Shown: one piece after another, positions 40,993-48,739 of the stretch
Numbering within the stretch: the stretch's first letter is position 1
Layout: every line of letters begins with the position of its first letter
DNA from: an uncultured Lachnospiraceae bacterium
Lineage (GTDB): Bacteria; Bacillota; Clostridia; Lachnospirales; Lachnospiraceae
Assembly: GCA_910585075.1 (NCBI GenBank)
Contig: CAJUED010000006.1
Location: forward strand, 30,281-94,280
Direction of reading: 5' to 3'
Length of the DNA stretch: 64,000 bases
Made by a program: the position numbers and the translations under genes
Notes under the pieces: generated by a model
Database searches by the model: none
What the model saw: the letters and a program-made list of their open reading frames with translations, nothing else
Told to the model about the DNA's origin: nothing

Positions 40993-42537
40993 ATGAAATA
41001 TATTTTAAAAGCATATGAAATGAAAATGTATGACAGGGATACCAGTGAGAGGATTGGTATCCCTTCTATGGTGTTAATGGAAAGAGCTGCCCTCGGCGTT
41101 TTAGAGGCTTTAAGGGAGCGGCATATCACGCCCCGGAAAGTTTTGGTGGCGGCAGGTATGGGAAATAATGGAGGAGACGGACTGGCAGTGGGGAGGCTTC
41201 TTGCTGAGAGAGGGGCGGAAGTTACCGTTTATATGACAGGGAATCGGGATAAAATGACGGAAGAAACCAGACGTCAGATTTCCATACTGATGAATGGGGG
41301 ATTAGAGAATGTGGAATTTAAGAATTCGTCTTCCCCCCATAGCAAATTGGAGACGGCGGAATATGATATGGTAGTGGATGCTCTTTTGGGGATTGGTTTA
41401 TCCAGGAATATAGATGGAGAGTATTTGAGACTGGTTAGAGCGATAAACCGCTTTGGGCAAAAAGGCGCCTTCATTCTGGCTTTGGATATTCCCACAGGCG
41501 TCTGTGCTGACACCGGTAAAATCTGGGGGGAGGCGGTGAAAGCCGACCTTACCGTCACCTTTGCTTTTGCCAAGAGAGGCCATTTCCTCTATCCGGGAAG
41601 GGAGTATACGGGGGAATTGGCGGTTAAGGATATTGGTATTACGGAAAGTTCTTTCCTTCTGGGAAAACCGGGAGCCTTCTGTTATGGGAAGGAAGATTTG
41701 GCAAGGCTGCTTCCGGAACGGAAACCATGGGGAAATAAGGGCAGCTTTGGGAAAGTTTTGCTTGTGGCGGGGAGCCGTGATATATGCGGCGCGTGCATTC
41801 TGTGTGGAAAGAGTATCCTGAAGGCAGGTGCCGGAATGGTGAAGATCATTACCCCGGCCTGCAACCGTATCATTGTGCAGGAGGCCTTTCCCGAAGCAAT
41901 GTTGTATACTTTTGAGGAAACGCCTGATGAGGAGGAGGTAAAGAAAGCCCTGACCTGGGCGGATGTGGCAGTTGCAGGTCCGGGACTTGGAACAGGGAAT
42001 ACTGCCAAAGAATTAATAAGGCAGTTGCTTGCGTATAAAAGCATCCCTATGGTGATAGATGCGGACGGTCTTAATTTACTTGCCGCAGACCAGGAGCTTT
42101 TTGAGCTTGCGGCGGGCCGGGGAGAGGGAAATCTGGTGATAACCCCTCATCCGGGAGAACTGACCCGCCTTTTAAAGACAGATATGGAAAATTACCGGGA
42201 AAACAGAGAAAAACTTGCCTTCGAGGCCGCCGGGAAGCTTAACTGCGTGGTGACGGCCAAAGATGCCGTTACCTTTATCGTGGAGGAAGGCAGGGCGGAA
42301 ATATGTATGAATATTACCGGAAATGACGGGATGGCCACAGCGGGAAGCGGGGATGTGCTTGCAGGGATAACAGGAGGACTTTTGGCCCAGGGGATGGAAT
42401 GCTTTGAGGGAGCCTGTCTTGGAGCGTACCTGCACGGGCTTTCCGGTGAGAAAGCCTCTGAAAAGAAAGGACGATACGGCGTAACAGCGTCAGACATAGT
42501 GGAGGCGATTCCCCATATCATGGAGGACTGGTTATGA
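40993..42537 (+). CDS. nnr: Bifunctional NAD(P)HX epimerase/dehydratase (YjeF family)
   Basis: Repairs hydrated NADH and NADPH. The N-terminal epimerase domain (about 1-210) has AAGMGNNGGDGLAVGRLL and VDALLGIGL; the C-terminal ADP/ATP-dependent dehydratase domain (about 230-510) has VAGSRD, AGPGLG, NLVITPHPGE and GNDGMATAGSGDVLAG. About 514 residues, the usual fused size. ATG 40993 follows GAAGGGA; the ATG at 40981 lies within that site. It overlaps alr by 4 bp (ATGA), so the two are translationally coupled. Confidence 0.94.
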   Translation: MKYILKAYEMKMYDRDTSERIGIPSMVLMERAALGVLEALRERHITPRKVLVAAGMGNNGGDGLAVGRLLAERGAEVTVYMTGNRDKMTEETRRQISILMNGGLENVEFKNSSSPHSKLETAEYDMVVDALLGIGLSRNIDGEYLRLVRAINRFGQKGAFILALDIPTGVCADTGKIWGEAVKADLTVTFAFAKRGHFLYPGREYTGELAVKDIGITESSFLLGKPGAFCYGKEDLARLLPERKPWGNKGSFGKVLLVAGSRDICGACILCGKSILKAGAGMVKIITPACNRIIVQEAFPEAMLYTFEETPDEEEVKKALTWADVAVAGPGLGTGNTAKELIRQLLAYKSIPMVIDADGLNLLAADQELFELAAGRGEGNLVITPHPGELTRLLKTDMENYRENREKLAFEAAGKLNCVVTAKDAVTFIVEEGRAEICMNITGNDGMATAGSGDVLAGITGGLLAQGMECFEGACLGAYLHGLSGEKASEKKGRYGVTASDIVEAIPHIMEDWL

Positions 42538-43718
42538 CAGATAAAGACAGATATCAGAGAATTTATGCAGAGATTGATTTGGATAAGATAAGGCAGAATG
42601 TGAAGAATATGAAAGAAAACCTTGTGCCGGGGACGAAAATGATGGCAGTGGTGAAGGCGGACGGTTATGGCCACGGGGCTGTGCCTGTTGTAGAGGCCTT
42701 AGAACCTTTAGCGGAGATATCCGGTTTTGCAGTGGCAACGGCTGAGGAGGCCTTTGCGCTGCGGGACGCCGGAATCACCAAGCCGATTCTGGTGCTGGGC
42801 TATACCTTCCCTTACAGCTATGAAAGGATGATACGGCAGGAAATCCGATTTACCTTATTTCGCACCGATACCTTAAAGGAGCTGTCAGATTTAAGCGTCC
42901 GCCTTGCAAAAGACGGGCTTTCCCAAAAGGCAATGGTACATATCAAGGTGGATACCGGCATGAGCCGGATTGGCGTAAGGCCGGATGCGGAGGGGATTCG
43001 CTTTGTAAAGGAAGTCTTTGGGACGGAAGGGATTTATGTGGAAGGAATTTTTACCCATCTGGCAAGGGCTGACGAGACGGATAAATCTTCTGCAAAGAAG
43101 CAGATCGCTCTGTTTGAGAACTTCCTGGATTTAATCGAACAGGAGACCGGCAGGCGGATACCGTTGCGGCACTGTGCGAACAGTGCGGGTATACTGGAGA
43201 TGCCTTGCGCTGATTTTGACCTGGTCAGGGCAGGGATTGCCCTTTATGGGCTGTGGCCTTCGGATGAGATAAAGCAGGATGCGGTACTTTTATCCCCAGC
43301 CCTTTCTCTTTACAGTACCATTGTCTATGTAAAGGAGATCGAAGCCGGAAGGGAGGTAAGCTATGGGGGGACATTTACGGCTAAAAAAAGAATGCGGATA
43401 GCAACGGTACCGGTGGGGTATGGAGACGGCTACCCAAGAGGACTTTCAGGTAAAGGGTTTGTATTGGTGCATGGAAAGCGGGCGCCCATCTTGGGGCGGG
43501 TGTGCATGGATCAGTTTATGATAGATGTGACGGACATCCGGGAGGCCAAGGAGGGGGATAAAGTGACGCTCGTTGGCAGGGATGGCGAAGAACAGATTAC
43601 AATGGAGCTTTTAGGCGGCTTATCCGGGAGGTTTAACTATGAGTTTGCCTGTAACATTGGAAAGAGGGTGCCAAGGCTTTATATAAAAGAAGGAAAACCC
43701 ATTTTCAGCAGTAACTGA
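42534..43718 (+). CDS. alr: Alanine racemase
   Basis: PLP enzyme making D-alanine for peptidoglycan. The PLP lysine is K41 in VVKADGYGHG; the second catalytic base is the Tyr in VSYGGTF (about residue 277). HIKVDTGMSRIGV and RVCMDQFMIDVT are further signatures. 394 residues, slightly long. GGAGGACTGG of the upstream gene's 3' end serves as its binding site, with the ATGA overlap. The order yjeF-alr-mazF is common in Firmicutes. Confidence 0.97.
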   Translation: MTDKDRYQRIYAEIDLDKIRQNVKNMKENLVPGTKMMAVVKADGYGHGAVPVVEALEPLAEISGFAVATAEEAFALRDAGITKPILVLGYTFPYSYERMIRQEIRFTLFRTDTLKELSDLSVRLAKDGLSQKAMVHIKVDTGMSRIGVRPDAEGIRFVKEVFGTEGIYVEGIFTHLARADETDKSSAKKQIALFENFLDLIEQETGRRIPLRHCANSAGILEMPCADFDLVRAGIALYGLWPSDEIKQDAVLLSPALSLYSTIVYVKEIEAGREVSYGGTFTAKKRMRIATVPVGYGDGYPRGLSGKGFVLVHGKRAPILGRVCMDQFMIDVTDIREAKEGDKVTLVGRDGEEQITMELLGGLSGRFNYEFACNIGKRVPRLYIKEGKPIFSSN

Positions 43719-43753
43719 ATACCTTCTGACAATACGGTTATACTATTTATTGA

Positions 43754-43806
43754 AACAGGGAAAGCCGAAAAACGGGGCTGTTCCCAATATCCTGTTGGAA
43801 TGAAGG
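43754..43806 (+). other. Hairpin abutting the mazF ribosome-binding region
   Basis: AACAGG (43754-43759) pairs with CCTGTT (43791-43796), enclosing AGCC/GGCT (43763-43779). GGAATGAAGG follows at once. The same GGAATGAAGG block is used, but the pairing is nested, not a pseudoknot, and it lies 21 nt before the ATG. Confidence 0.35.
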
Positions 43807-43817
43807 GTGTGTGAAAA

Positions 43818-44159
43818 ATGAGACGAGGGGATATTTATTATGCGGATTTACGGCCGGTGGTTGGCTCTGAACAGGGAGGCGTGCGGCCGGTGCTGATCAT
43901 ACAAAACGATATAGGAAACAAACATAGCCCGACGGTAATCTGCGCGGCGATTACATCCAAACTCAATAAGGCAAAGCTGCCAACGCACATTGAACTGAGT
44001 GCGGGAAAATATGATATGGTCAAGGATTCCGTTATTTTGTTAGAGCAGCTGCGCACCATAGATAAAAAGCGCCTGAAGGATAAGGTATGCCATCTGGATG
44101 CAGATATTATGGGGCAGGTAAACCACGGGCTTATGGTCAGCCTGGAACTGGTTACATAA
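43818..44159 (+). CDS. mazF: MazF/EndoA-type (PemK family) endoribonuclease toxin
   Basis: 113 residues, the usual size. MRRGDIYYADLRPVVGSEQGGVRPVLIIQND carries the conserved Arg of the active site, and PTVICAAIT with the following TK-like segment and LEQLRTIDKKRL match EndoA. It should cut single-stranded mRNA at a short recognition sequence. No antitoxin gene is found in the 99 bp between alr and this gene nor directly downstream, which is unusual. Confidence 0.92.
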   Translation: MRRGDIYYADLRPVVGSEQGGVRPVLIIQNDIGNKHSPTVICAAITSKLNKAKLPTHIELSAGKYDMVKDSVILLEQLRTIDKKRLKDKVCHLDADIMGQVNHGLMVSLELVT

Positions 44160-44170
44160 TGCGGTAGCCC

Positions 44171-44199
44171 TTGACGTAAAGAGCGGGAAATGATATAGT
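44171..44199 (+). promoter_or_regulatory. Promoter of the CBS/CorC-like gene
   Basis: TTGACG (44171-44176), 17-bp spacer, TATAGT (44194-44199). Confidence 0.65.
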
Positions 44200-44246
44200 T
44201 TATGTTGAAATTTTATGGAAAATGAATTGAAGAAGGAGATGTAAAT

Positions 44247-45647
44247 ATGGATGATGGCGGGCCGACGGCCAGTTATATTGTTTTTTTCGCGCTACTATTG
44301 ATTGATATGCTTTTTTATGGATTTGGCGCGGCAGCCCAGGAGTTGAATGCAAAGGATCTCTCCGAGGAATTTAAGGATACCCAGAACAAAAAGGCCAGAC
44401 GGCTTTATGCGATTGCCGTAAGTCCGGAGCAGTATATCAGTACGGTGCAGCTGGTCGTAACGCTGATCAACCTGGTGATGGGAGGCTTTTTCCTGAGGGT
44501 TTTCAGTAAAGTAGCCGGGCAGCTGATTGAAAGAGGCGTTCCCGTAAGCGGCGGCGGACGGGTGTTAGGGCCTGAGGTGATTTCCGCAGCGGCTCTGGTT
44601 CTTTCAGGGTCAGTGCTTTTGTACATATTATTGACCTTTGGAGTGCTGATTCCAAAAAGGCTGGGAAGCCGGTATGCTTCTAAGTGGGCTTATGCCTGTA
44701 TCAATCCCATCTATTATATTACAAAAATAGTAAGCCCGGTGACAGGACTGGTATCGGTGACAGCAAAAGGTGTTTTACGGCTGTTTGGCATTCACAGTGA
44801 GAGGGATAACGAGGATGTAACCGAGGAGGAAATCATATCCATGGTCAATGAGGGGCATGAGCAGGGTGTGCTCCTTGCCACGGAAGCGGAGATGATCACC
44901 AATATTTTCGAGTATGGTGAGAAAGAAGCAAAGGATATTATGACCCACAGGGTAAATATCCTGGCTATTGACAGGAACACAACCTTGGGGGAAGCTCTTG
45001 ACTATATGCTGAATGAAAGCAAAAGCAGGTTTCCTGTGTATGAGGAAAACATAGATCATATTATAGGTATCCTTCATTTCCGGGATGCCATGAGGGCGCA
45101 CAGGGAGGATCAGAACCTGGCACTGCCGGTTGGGGACATAAACGGCCTGATACGAGACGCTATGTTTGTCCCGGAAACGAAAAATATTGATGTATTGTTC
45201 CAGACTATGCAGCACACGAAAACCCAGATGGTAGTTGTGGTGGATGAGTATGGACAAACCTCCGGGCTTGTGGCAATGGAGGATATTTTGGAAGAAATCG
45301 TCGGCAATATCATGGATGAGTATGACGAGGAAGAAGAACACATTGAGGAGACCGGAAATGCGGACGAGTATATTATTGAAGGAATAACGCCCCTTGAGGA
45401 ACTGGAGGAGAGGTTTGGTATTTCCTTTAAGGAGGATGCATTTGAAACTTTAAACGGGTTCCTGATTTCCAAAATGGATAAAATTCCGGAGGAGGACGAG
45501 GAATTTTCCACGAATGTGGACGGTTACTGCTTTCAGATTCTGCAGGTGAAAAACAGGATGATCCAAAGCGTTCTGGTGAAAAAGCTGCCGGAGGAAAAGA
45601 CAGCCGGGCCTGCGAAGGAGAAGGAAACGGAAGCAAGTGAGGAATAA
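44247..45647 (+). CDS. CNNM/CorC-family membrane protein with CBS pair (hemolysin-like)
   Basis: 466 residues. The N-terminal DUF21 domain has about three or four membrane helices (from residue 10 to 175). A CBS pair follows (about 230-350; MTHRVNILAI, FPVYEENIDHIIGILHFRD, VVVDEYGQTSGLVAMEDILEEIVG), then the CorC/HlyC C-terminal domain (about 370-445) and an acidic tail. Related proteins take part in Mg or other divalent cation efflux; the old hemolysin label is misleading. GAAGGAGATG precedes the ATG. Confidence 0.9.
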   Translation: MDDGGPTASYIVFFALLLIDMLFYGFGAAAQELNAKDLSEEFKDTQNKKARRLYAIAVSPEQYISTVQLVVTLINLVMGGFFLRVFSKVAGQLIERGVPVSGGGRVLGPEVISAAALVLSGSVLLYILLTFGVLIPKRLGSRYASKWAYACINPIYYITKIVSPVTGLVSVTAKGVLRLFGIHSERDNEDVTEEEIISMVNEGHEQGVLLATEAEMITNIFEYGEKEAKDIMTHRVNILAIDRNTTLGEALDYMLNESKSRFPVYEENIDHIIGILHFRDAMRAHREDQNLALPVGDINGLIRDAMFVPETKNIDVLFQTMQHTKTQMVVVVDEYGQTSGLVAMEDILEEIVGNIMDEYDEEEEHIEETGNADEYIIEGITPLEELEERFGISFKEDAFETLNGFLISKMDKIPEEDEEFSTNVDGYCFQILQVKNRMIQSVLVKKLPEEKTAGPAKEKETEASEE

Positions 45648-45687
45648 GTCAATAACCCCGCTGCAAGCAACGGGGCATTGGACCCTC

Positions 45688-45740
45688 GCGGCAGTCGTCA
45701 AGGTCATGCAAGCATGACTTTGACTCGTTGCTCGCGGGAA
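45688..45740. repeat. Long imperfect hairpin containing family B repeat copy 2
   Basis: The 32-bp family B sequence lies at 45712-45743 on the minus strand. It pairs imperfectly with 45686-45710 (CTCGCGGCAG then GTCAAGGTCATGC), giving a stem of some 25 bp around an AA turn. It lies between the CBS gene and yebC and could work as a transcript-end structure. Confidence 0.6.
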
Positions 45741-45775
45741 TAAAAGAGCGCAAATGGCGCAGAAATGAGGTAAAA

Positions 45776-46504
45776 ATGTCAGGACATTCAAAATTTGCAA
45801 ATATTAAACATAAGAAAGAAAAAAATGACGCTGCAAAGGGAAAGATTTTCACAATCCTTGGAAGGGAAATTGCGGTAGCTGTTAAGGAGGGCGGCCCGGA
45901 TCCGGCCAATAACTCCAAGTTAGCCCAGGTGATTGCAAAGGCAAAATCCAACAATATGCCCAACGATACCATCGAGAGAGGAATCAAGAAGGCTGCCGGG
46001 GATGCGGGAAGCGTCAATTATAAATATGTAACTTACGAAGGTTATGGCCCCAACGGTATCGCAATCATTGTGGACGCCCTTACGGATAACCAGAACAGGA
46101 CGGCGGCAAATGTAAGAAATGCTTTTACCAAGGGAAACGGAAATGTGGGAACCCCGGGCTGTGTTTCTTTTATGTTCGATAAAAAAGGACAGATAATCAT
46201 TGACAAGGAAGAATATGAGGGAGATCCGGATGAGCTGATGATGACGGTTTTAGACGCAGGAGCTGAGGATTTCTCCGAGGAGGAGGACAGCTTTGAGGTG
46301 CTTACGGACCCTGATGATTTTGACGGGGTGTTAAAAGCGCTTCAGGATGGCGGGATTCCCCTTGCTTCTGCGGAGGTAACAATGATTCCGCAGAATTATG
46401 TTGAGCTTAAGGATGAGGCGGCGTTAAAGAGCCTGCAGAAGATATTGGATTTATTGGATGAGGATGATGATGTGCAGGCGGTATATCATAACTGGGATGA
46501 ATAA
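45776..46504 (+). CDS. YebC/PmpR (TACO1) family protein
   Basis: 243 residues, the normal length, starting MSGHSKFANIKHKKEKNDAAKGK, the family's hallmark N terminus. EGYGPNGIAIIVDALTDNQNRTAANVR and the C-terminal VYHNWDE-type end also match. Members were annotated as DNA-binding regulators; the family is now also linked to translation of difficult peptide stretches. ATG 45776 follows ATGAGG; the in-frame start at 45728 falls inside the repeat. Its stop overlaps the next gene. Confidence 0.94.
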   Translation: MSGHSKFANIKHKKEKNDAAKGKIFTILGREIAVAVKEGGPDPANNSKLAQVIAKAKSNNMPNDTIERGIKKAAGDAGSVNYKYVTYEGYGPNGIAIIVDALTDNQNRTAANVRNAFTKGNGNVGTPGCVSFMFDKKGQIIIDKEEYEGDPDELMMTVLDAGAEDFSEEEDSFEVLTDPDDFDGVLKALQDGGIPLASAEVTMIPQNYVELKDEAALKSLQKILDLLDEDDDVQAVYHNWDE

Positions 46505-47261
46505 GGCAGGTAAATGGCTGTTTCCTCTCTTGTGGGTTCTTGTGATTGTGGGAAGCAGAGTACTTTATTTTCTATATGCAGAAAGGACAATGGCAGATAC
46601 ATACGGATTTTTCCGGTTGGGAATGGAAAGAGCCTGGGAAAGTGGCAGCGGATACCGGGCAGGGCTTGGCGATGCCTACATATGGACTCTGTCCTGGCTT
46701 TTCCGGTTTACAGGGGACAGGATTGAGATTGTGGGTATGTATCAGGCGGCGCTTCAGATTTTATGGCTGGTTTTGCTCTTTACAGGTATCTGTATATTGG
46801 CCGGAAAAAAGGCGGGTTTTTTGATTTCAGGTGTGTTGATGATCCTGCCCTGGTTTTTGGGAACAATATTTGTGGTTTCTCCTGAAAACTATTATATGCT
46901 GCATTTTGCCGCCTTCTTAGTGATTTTGGGCTGCTTTTGCAACAGGAAAAAGACGTCCGGGAAACCGGAGCCGGCAGCGGTAACAGCAGAAAGCGGGAAA
47001 CCGGAGCCGGCATTGACGCAGACAGAGAAGGAAACTGCAAAAGAAAAGACACAGGAGGAAGAACAGACGCAGAAGACAGAGACAAGTAAAAATTGTGAGG
47101 AAGGTTATGTGATCACGGAAGATGGAAGAAAGATAAAGCTTTTTGATAATCCCCTACCCCTTCCGCCAAAGCATGTGAAAAAAACAATGAGCTTTGATTT
47201 TAACGGAACGAAGGATGATTTTGACTACCAGGTAACGGATAGTGATGACTTCGACGTATAA
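46497..47261 (+). CDS. Unknown membrane protein with charged C-terminal tail
   Basis: Not recognised. 254 residues. A hydrophobic segment at 8-27, then three more at about 80-102, 105-127 and 130-145, followed by a hydrophilic tail rich in Glu, Lys and Thr. The tail contains two copies of a GKPEPA unit, then a short conserved-looking EDGRKIKLFDNPLPLPPKHVKK segment and an Asp-rich end. ATG 46497 overlaps the yebC stop by 8 bp, so translation is coupled. A role in the envelope is all that can be guessed. Confidence 0.7.
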   Translation: MNKAGKWLFPLLWVLVIVGSRVLYFLYAERTMADTYGFFRLGMERAWESGSGYRAGLGDAYIWTLSWLFRFTGDRIEIVGMYQAALQILWLVLLFTGICILAGKKAGFLISGVLMILPWFLGTIFVVSPENYYMLHFAAFLVILGCFCNRKKTSGKPEPAAVTAESGKPEPALTQTEKETAKEKTQEEEQTQKTETSKNCEEGYVITEDGRKIKLFDNPLPLPPKHVKKTMSFDFNGTKDDFDYQVTDSDDFDV

Positions 47262-47283
47262 AAAAATACGGAAAGAACATACT

Positions 47284-47311
47284 AAGAAGGACTTTTACAG
47301 GTCCTTCTTTT
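47284..47311 (+). terminator. Intrinsic terminator of the yebC unit
   Basis: AAGAAGGAC (47284-47292) pairs with GTCCTTCTT (47301-47309), followed by TTA. Confidence 0.8.
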
Positions 47312-47354
47312 ATTATGTACAGGATCGCACACACGTAAAATTGCAAGGAGTTTT

Positions 47355-47432
47355 AGTTTGTGTCCGCGCTGCAGCCGCAAACTTGGAAATCTGCAAAAAA
47401 GTGTAAGATGCAGCGCAGAAATGAGGGAAAAT
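47355..47432 (+). promoter_or_regulatory. Candidate pseudoknot leader RNA before tepA
   Basis: AGTTTGTG (47355-47362) pairs with CGCAAACT (47376-47383, one G-U). The 13-nt loop contains GCGCTGC (47366-47372), complementary over 7 nt to GCAGCGC (47410-47416), which abuts AGAAATGAGG and ends 16 nt before ATG 47433. Stem and loop are very like those of the PHP leader at 2781-2849, but the spacer between stem and tail is 26 nt against 13. Confidence 0.55.
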
Positions 47433-48125
47433 ATGGCAGGAAAGAAAATAGATGAAGAAAAACACAGGGATGAGCGAATCGAAGAAACCGGACAGGCTAC
47501 CTTAAATAAAAACGGAAAATCCCACAATATTCATTTGATTTCAGTGATTGGCGAAGTGGAAGGACATGATAATCTGAGCAACAATTCCAAAACTACCAAA
47601 TATGAACATATCCTTCCCGAACTGGCGGCCATTGAGGACAGCAAGGATATAGACGGTGTCCTGATTTTGTTAAACACTATGGGCGGAGATGTGGAAGCAG
47701 GGCTGGCCATAGCGGAAATGATTGCGTCCTTAAGTAAGCCAACCGTGTCTCTTGTGCTGGGAGGAAGCCATTCCATTGGGGTACCTATTGCGGTGAGCAC
47801 GGATTATTCTTACATTGTACCCACCGGGACCATGGTGATTCATCCGGTGAGAATGAACGGTATGGTGATTGGCGTGCCCCAGACCTTTGATTATTTCAGG
47901 CAGATTCAGAACAGAATAACCGGATTTGTGTGCAATCATTGCAAAATTACAAAAAACAGGCTGGAGGAGCTGATGATGGAGACAGGCGTCCTTACAAAGG
48001 ATGTGGGGACCATTCTGGTAGGAGAGGAGGCTGTTTCGGAAGGTATTATCAATGAAACAGGGGGAATTCATGAAGCCATGGAAAAACTGCACGCTCTGAT
48101 AGGTAAAAACAAGAAAAGTAAATAA
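47433..48125 (+). CDS. tepA: ClpP-fold serine protease, TepA-like
   Basis: 230 residues of the ClpP/crotonase fold. LLNTMGGDVEAGLAIA holds the oxyanion loop, GGSHSIGVPIA the likely nucleophilic Ser, and TMVIHPVRM the catalytic His. The N-terminal 45 residues are hydrophilic. Bacillus subtilis TepA lies next to spoIIIE, and here an ftsK/spoIIIE locus also follows, which supports the assignment. Proposed roles are in protein export or degradation of small acid-soluble spore proteins. ATG 47433 follows ATGAGGGAAA; upstream in-frame ATGs fall in the leader structure. Confidence 0.85.
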   Translation: MAGKKIDEEKHRDERIEETGQATLNKNGKSHNIHLISVIGEVEGHDNLSNNSKTTKYEHILPELAAIEDSKDIDGVLILLNTMGGDVEAGLAIAEMIASLSKPTVSLVLGGSHSIGVPIAVSTDYSYIVPTGTMVIHPVRMNGMVIGVPQTFDYFRQIQNRITGFVCNHCKITKNRLEELMMETGVLTKDVGTILVGEEAVSEGIINETGGIHEAMEKLHALIGKNKKSK

Positions 48126-48157
48126 CAGAATATAAAATGACGAAATAATGTTTGTGG

Positions 48158-48186
48158 ATGACAAGATTTCAGGAAGATGCTATACT
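48158..48186 (+). promoter_or_regulatory. Promoter of the ftsK/spoIIIE locus
   Basis: ATGACA (48158-48163), 17-bp spacer, TATACT (48181-48186). Confidence 0.6.
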
Positions 48187-48259
48187 ATATAAGATTTTTG
48201 CAGATTGAGTATGGGTAGTTAATTTGCAGGTCATTGGAAGTATGGAGGTCTAAGTAAGT

Positions 48260-48739
48260 ATGGCACAGACGAAGAAAAGCAGCGCAGGCAATGGGACAAG
48301 CCGCAGCAGAAGCACAAAGGGCAGGTCCACGAAAGGCAGGACAGCCGGCGCTAAGGGCAGCAGAAAAAGCGGGCCCGTGAGCGAGCCCATGGATGTGGCG
48401 CTTCGGAATGAGATTATCCTGATTGTGTTATTTGCAGTGGCAGTGTTTCTGTTTTTATGTAATTTTGGTATCGTAGGGGTAATGGGCGATACGGTCAGTG
48501 ACGCAATGTTTGGCATTTTTGGGCTGACAGCTTATGTGATGCCTTTGGTTCTTTTTTTAATGATTGCCTTCGGAATGGTTAATATTGGCAGTACCATAGC
48601 GGTGCGCAAGCTGGTGGCCAGATTGGAGAAATTTATAAAAGATGTGGGGAAACCCATGGCGGAGGCGGTGTGCTTGCCGGTTCCCTTGCGTATTTCAGTT
48701 ACCATTTTCTTGGGATGGCGGGCACTGTCCTTATTCTGA
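48260..48739 (+). pseudogene. ftsK: FtsK/SpoIIIE N-terminal fragment, out of frame with the motor domain
   Basis: This 159-codon frame encodes the start of an FtsK/SpoIIIE protein: a Ser/Lys/Arg-rich cytosolic head, then membrane helices 1 (EIILIVLFAVAVFLFL) and 2 (YVMPLVLFLMIAFGMVN). After IAVRKLVA homology stops and the frame runs through the start of the next helix in the wrong register. Compared with B. subtilis SpoIIIE, about 35-45 residues including helix 3 are missing before the GGG-V-L-A-G segment that begins helix 4. The most economical reading is a deletion of about 100-140 bp that also breaks the frame. Confidence 0.75.

Noticed and set aside
48602..48672. Programmed -1 frameshift joining the two ftsK frames
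   Set aside because: No X-XXY-YYZ slippery heptamer in the right frame, and the loss of a whole helix is not explained by slippage.
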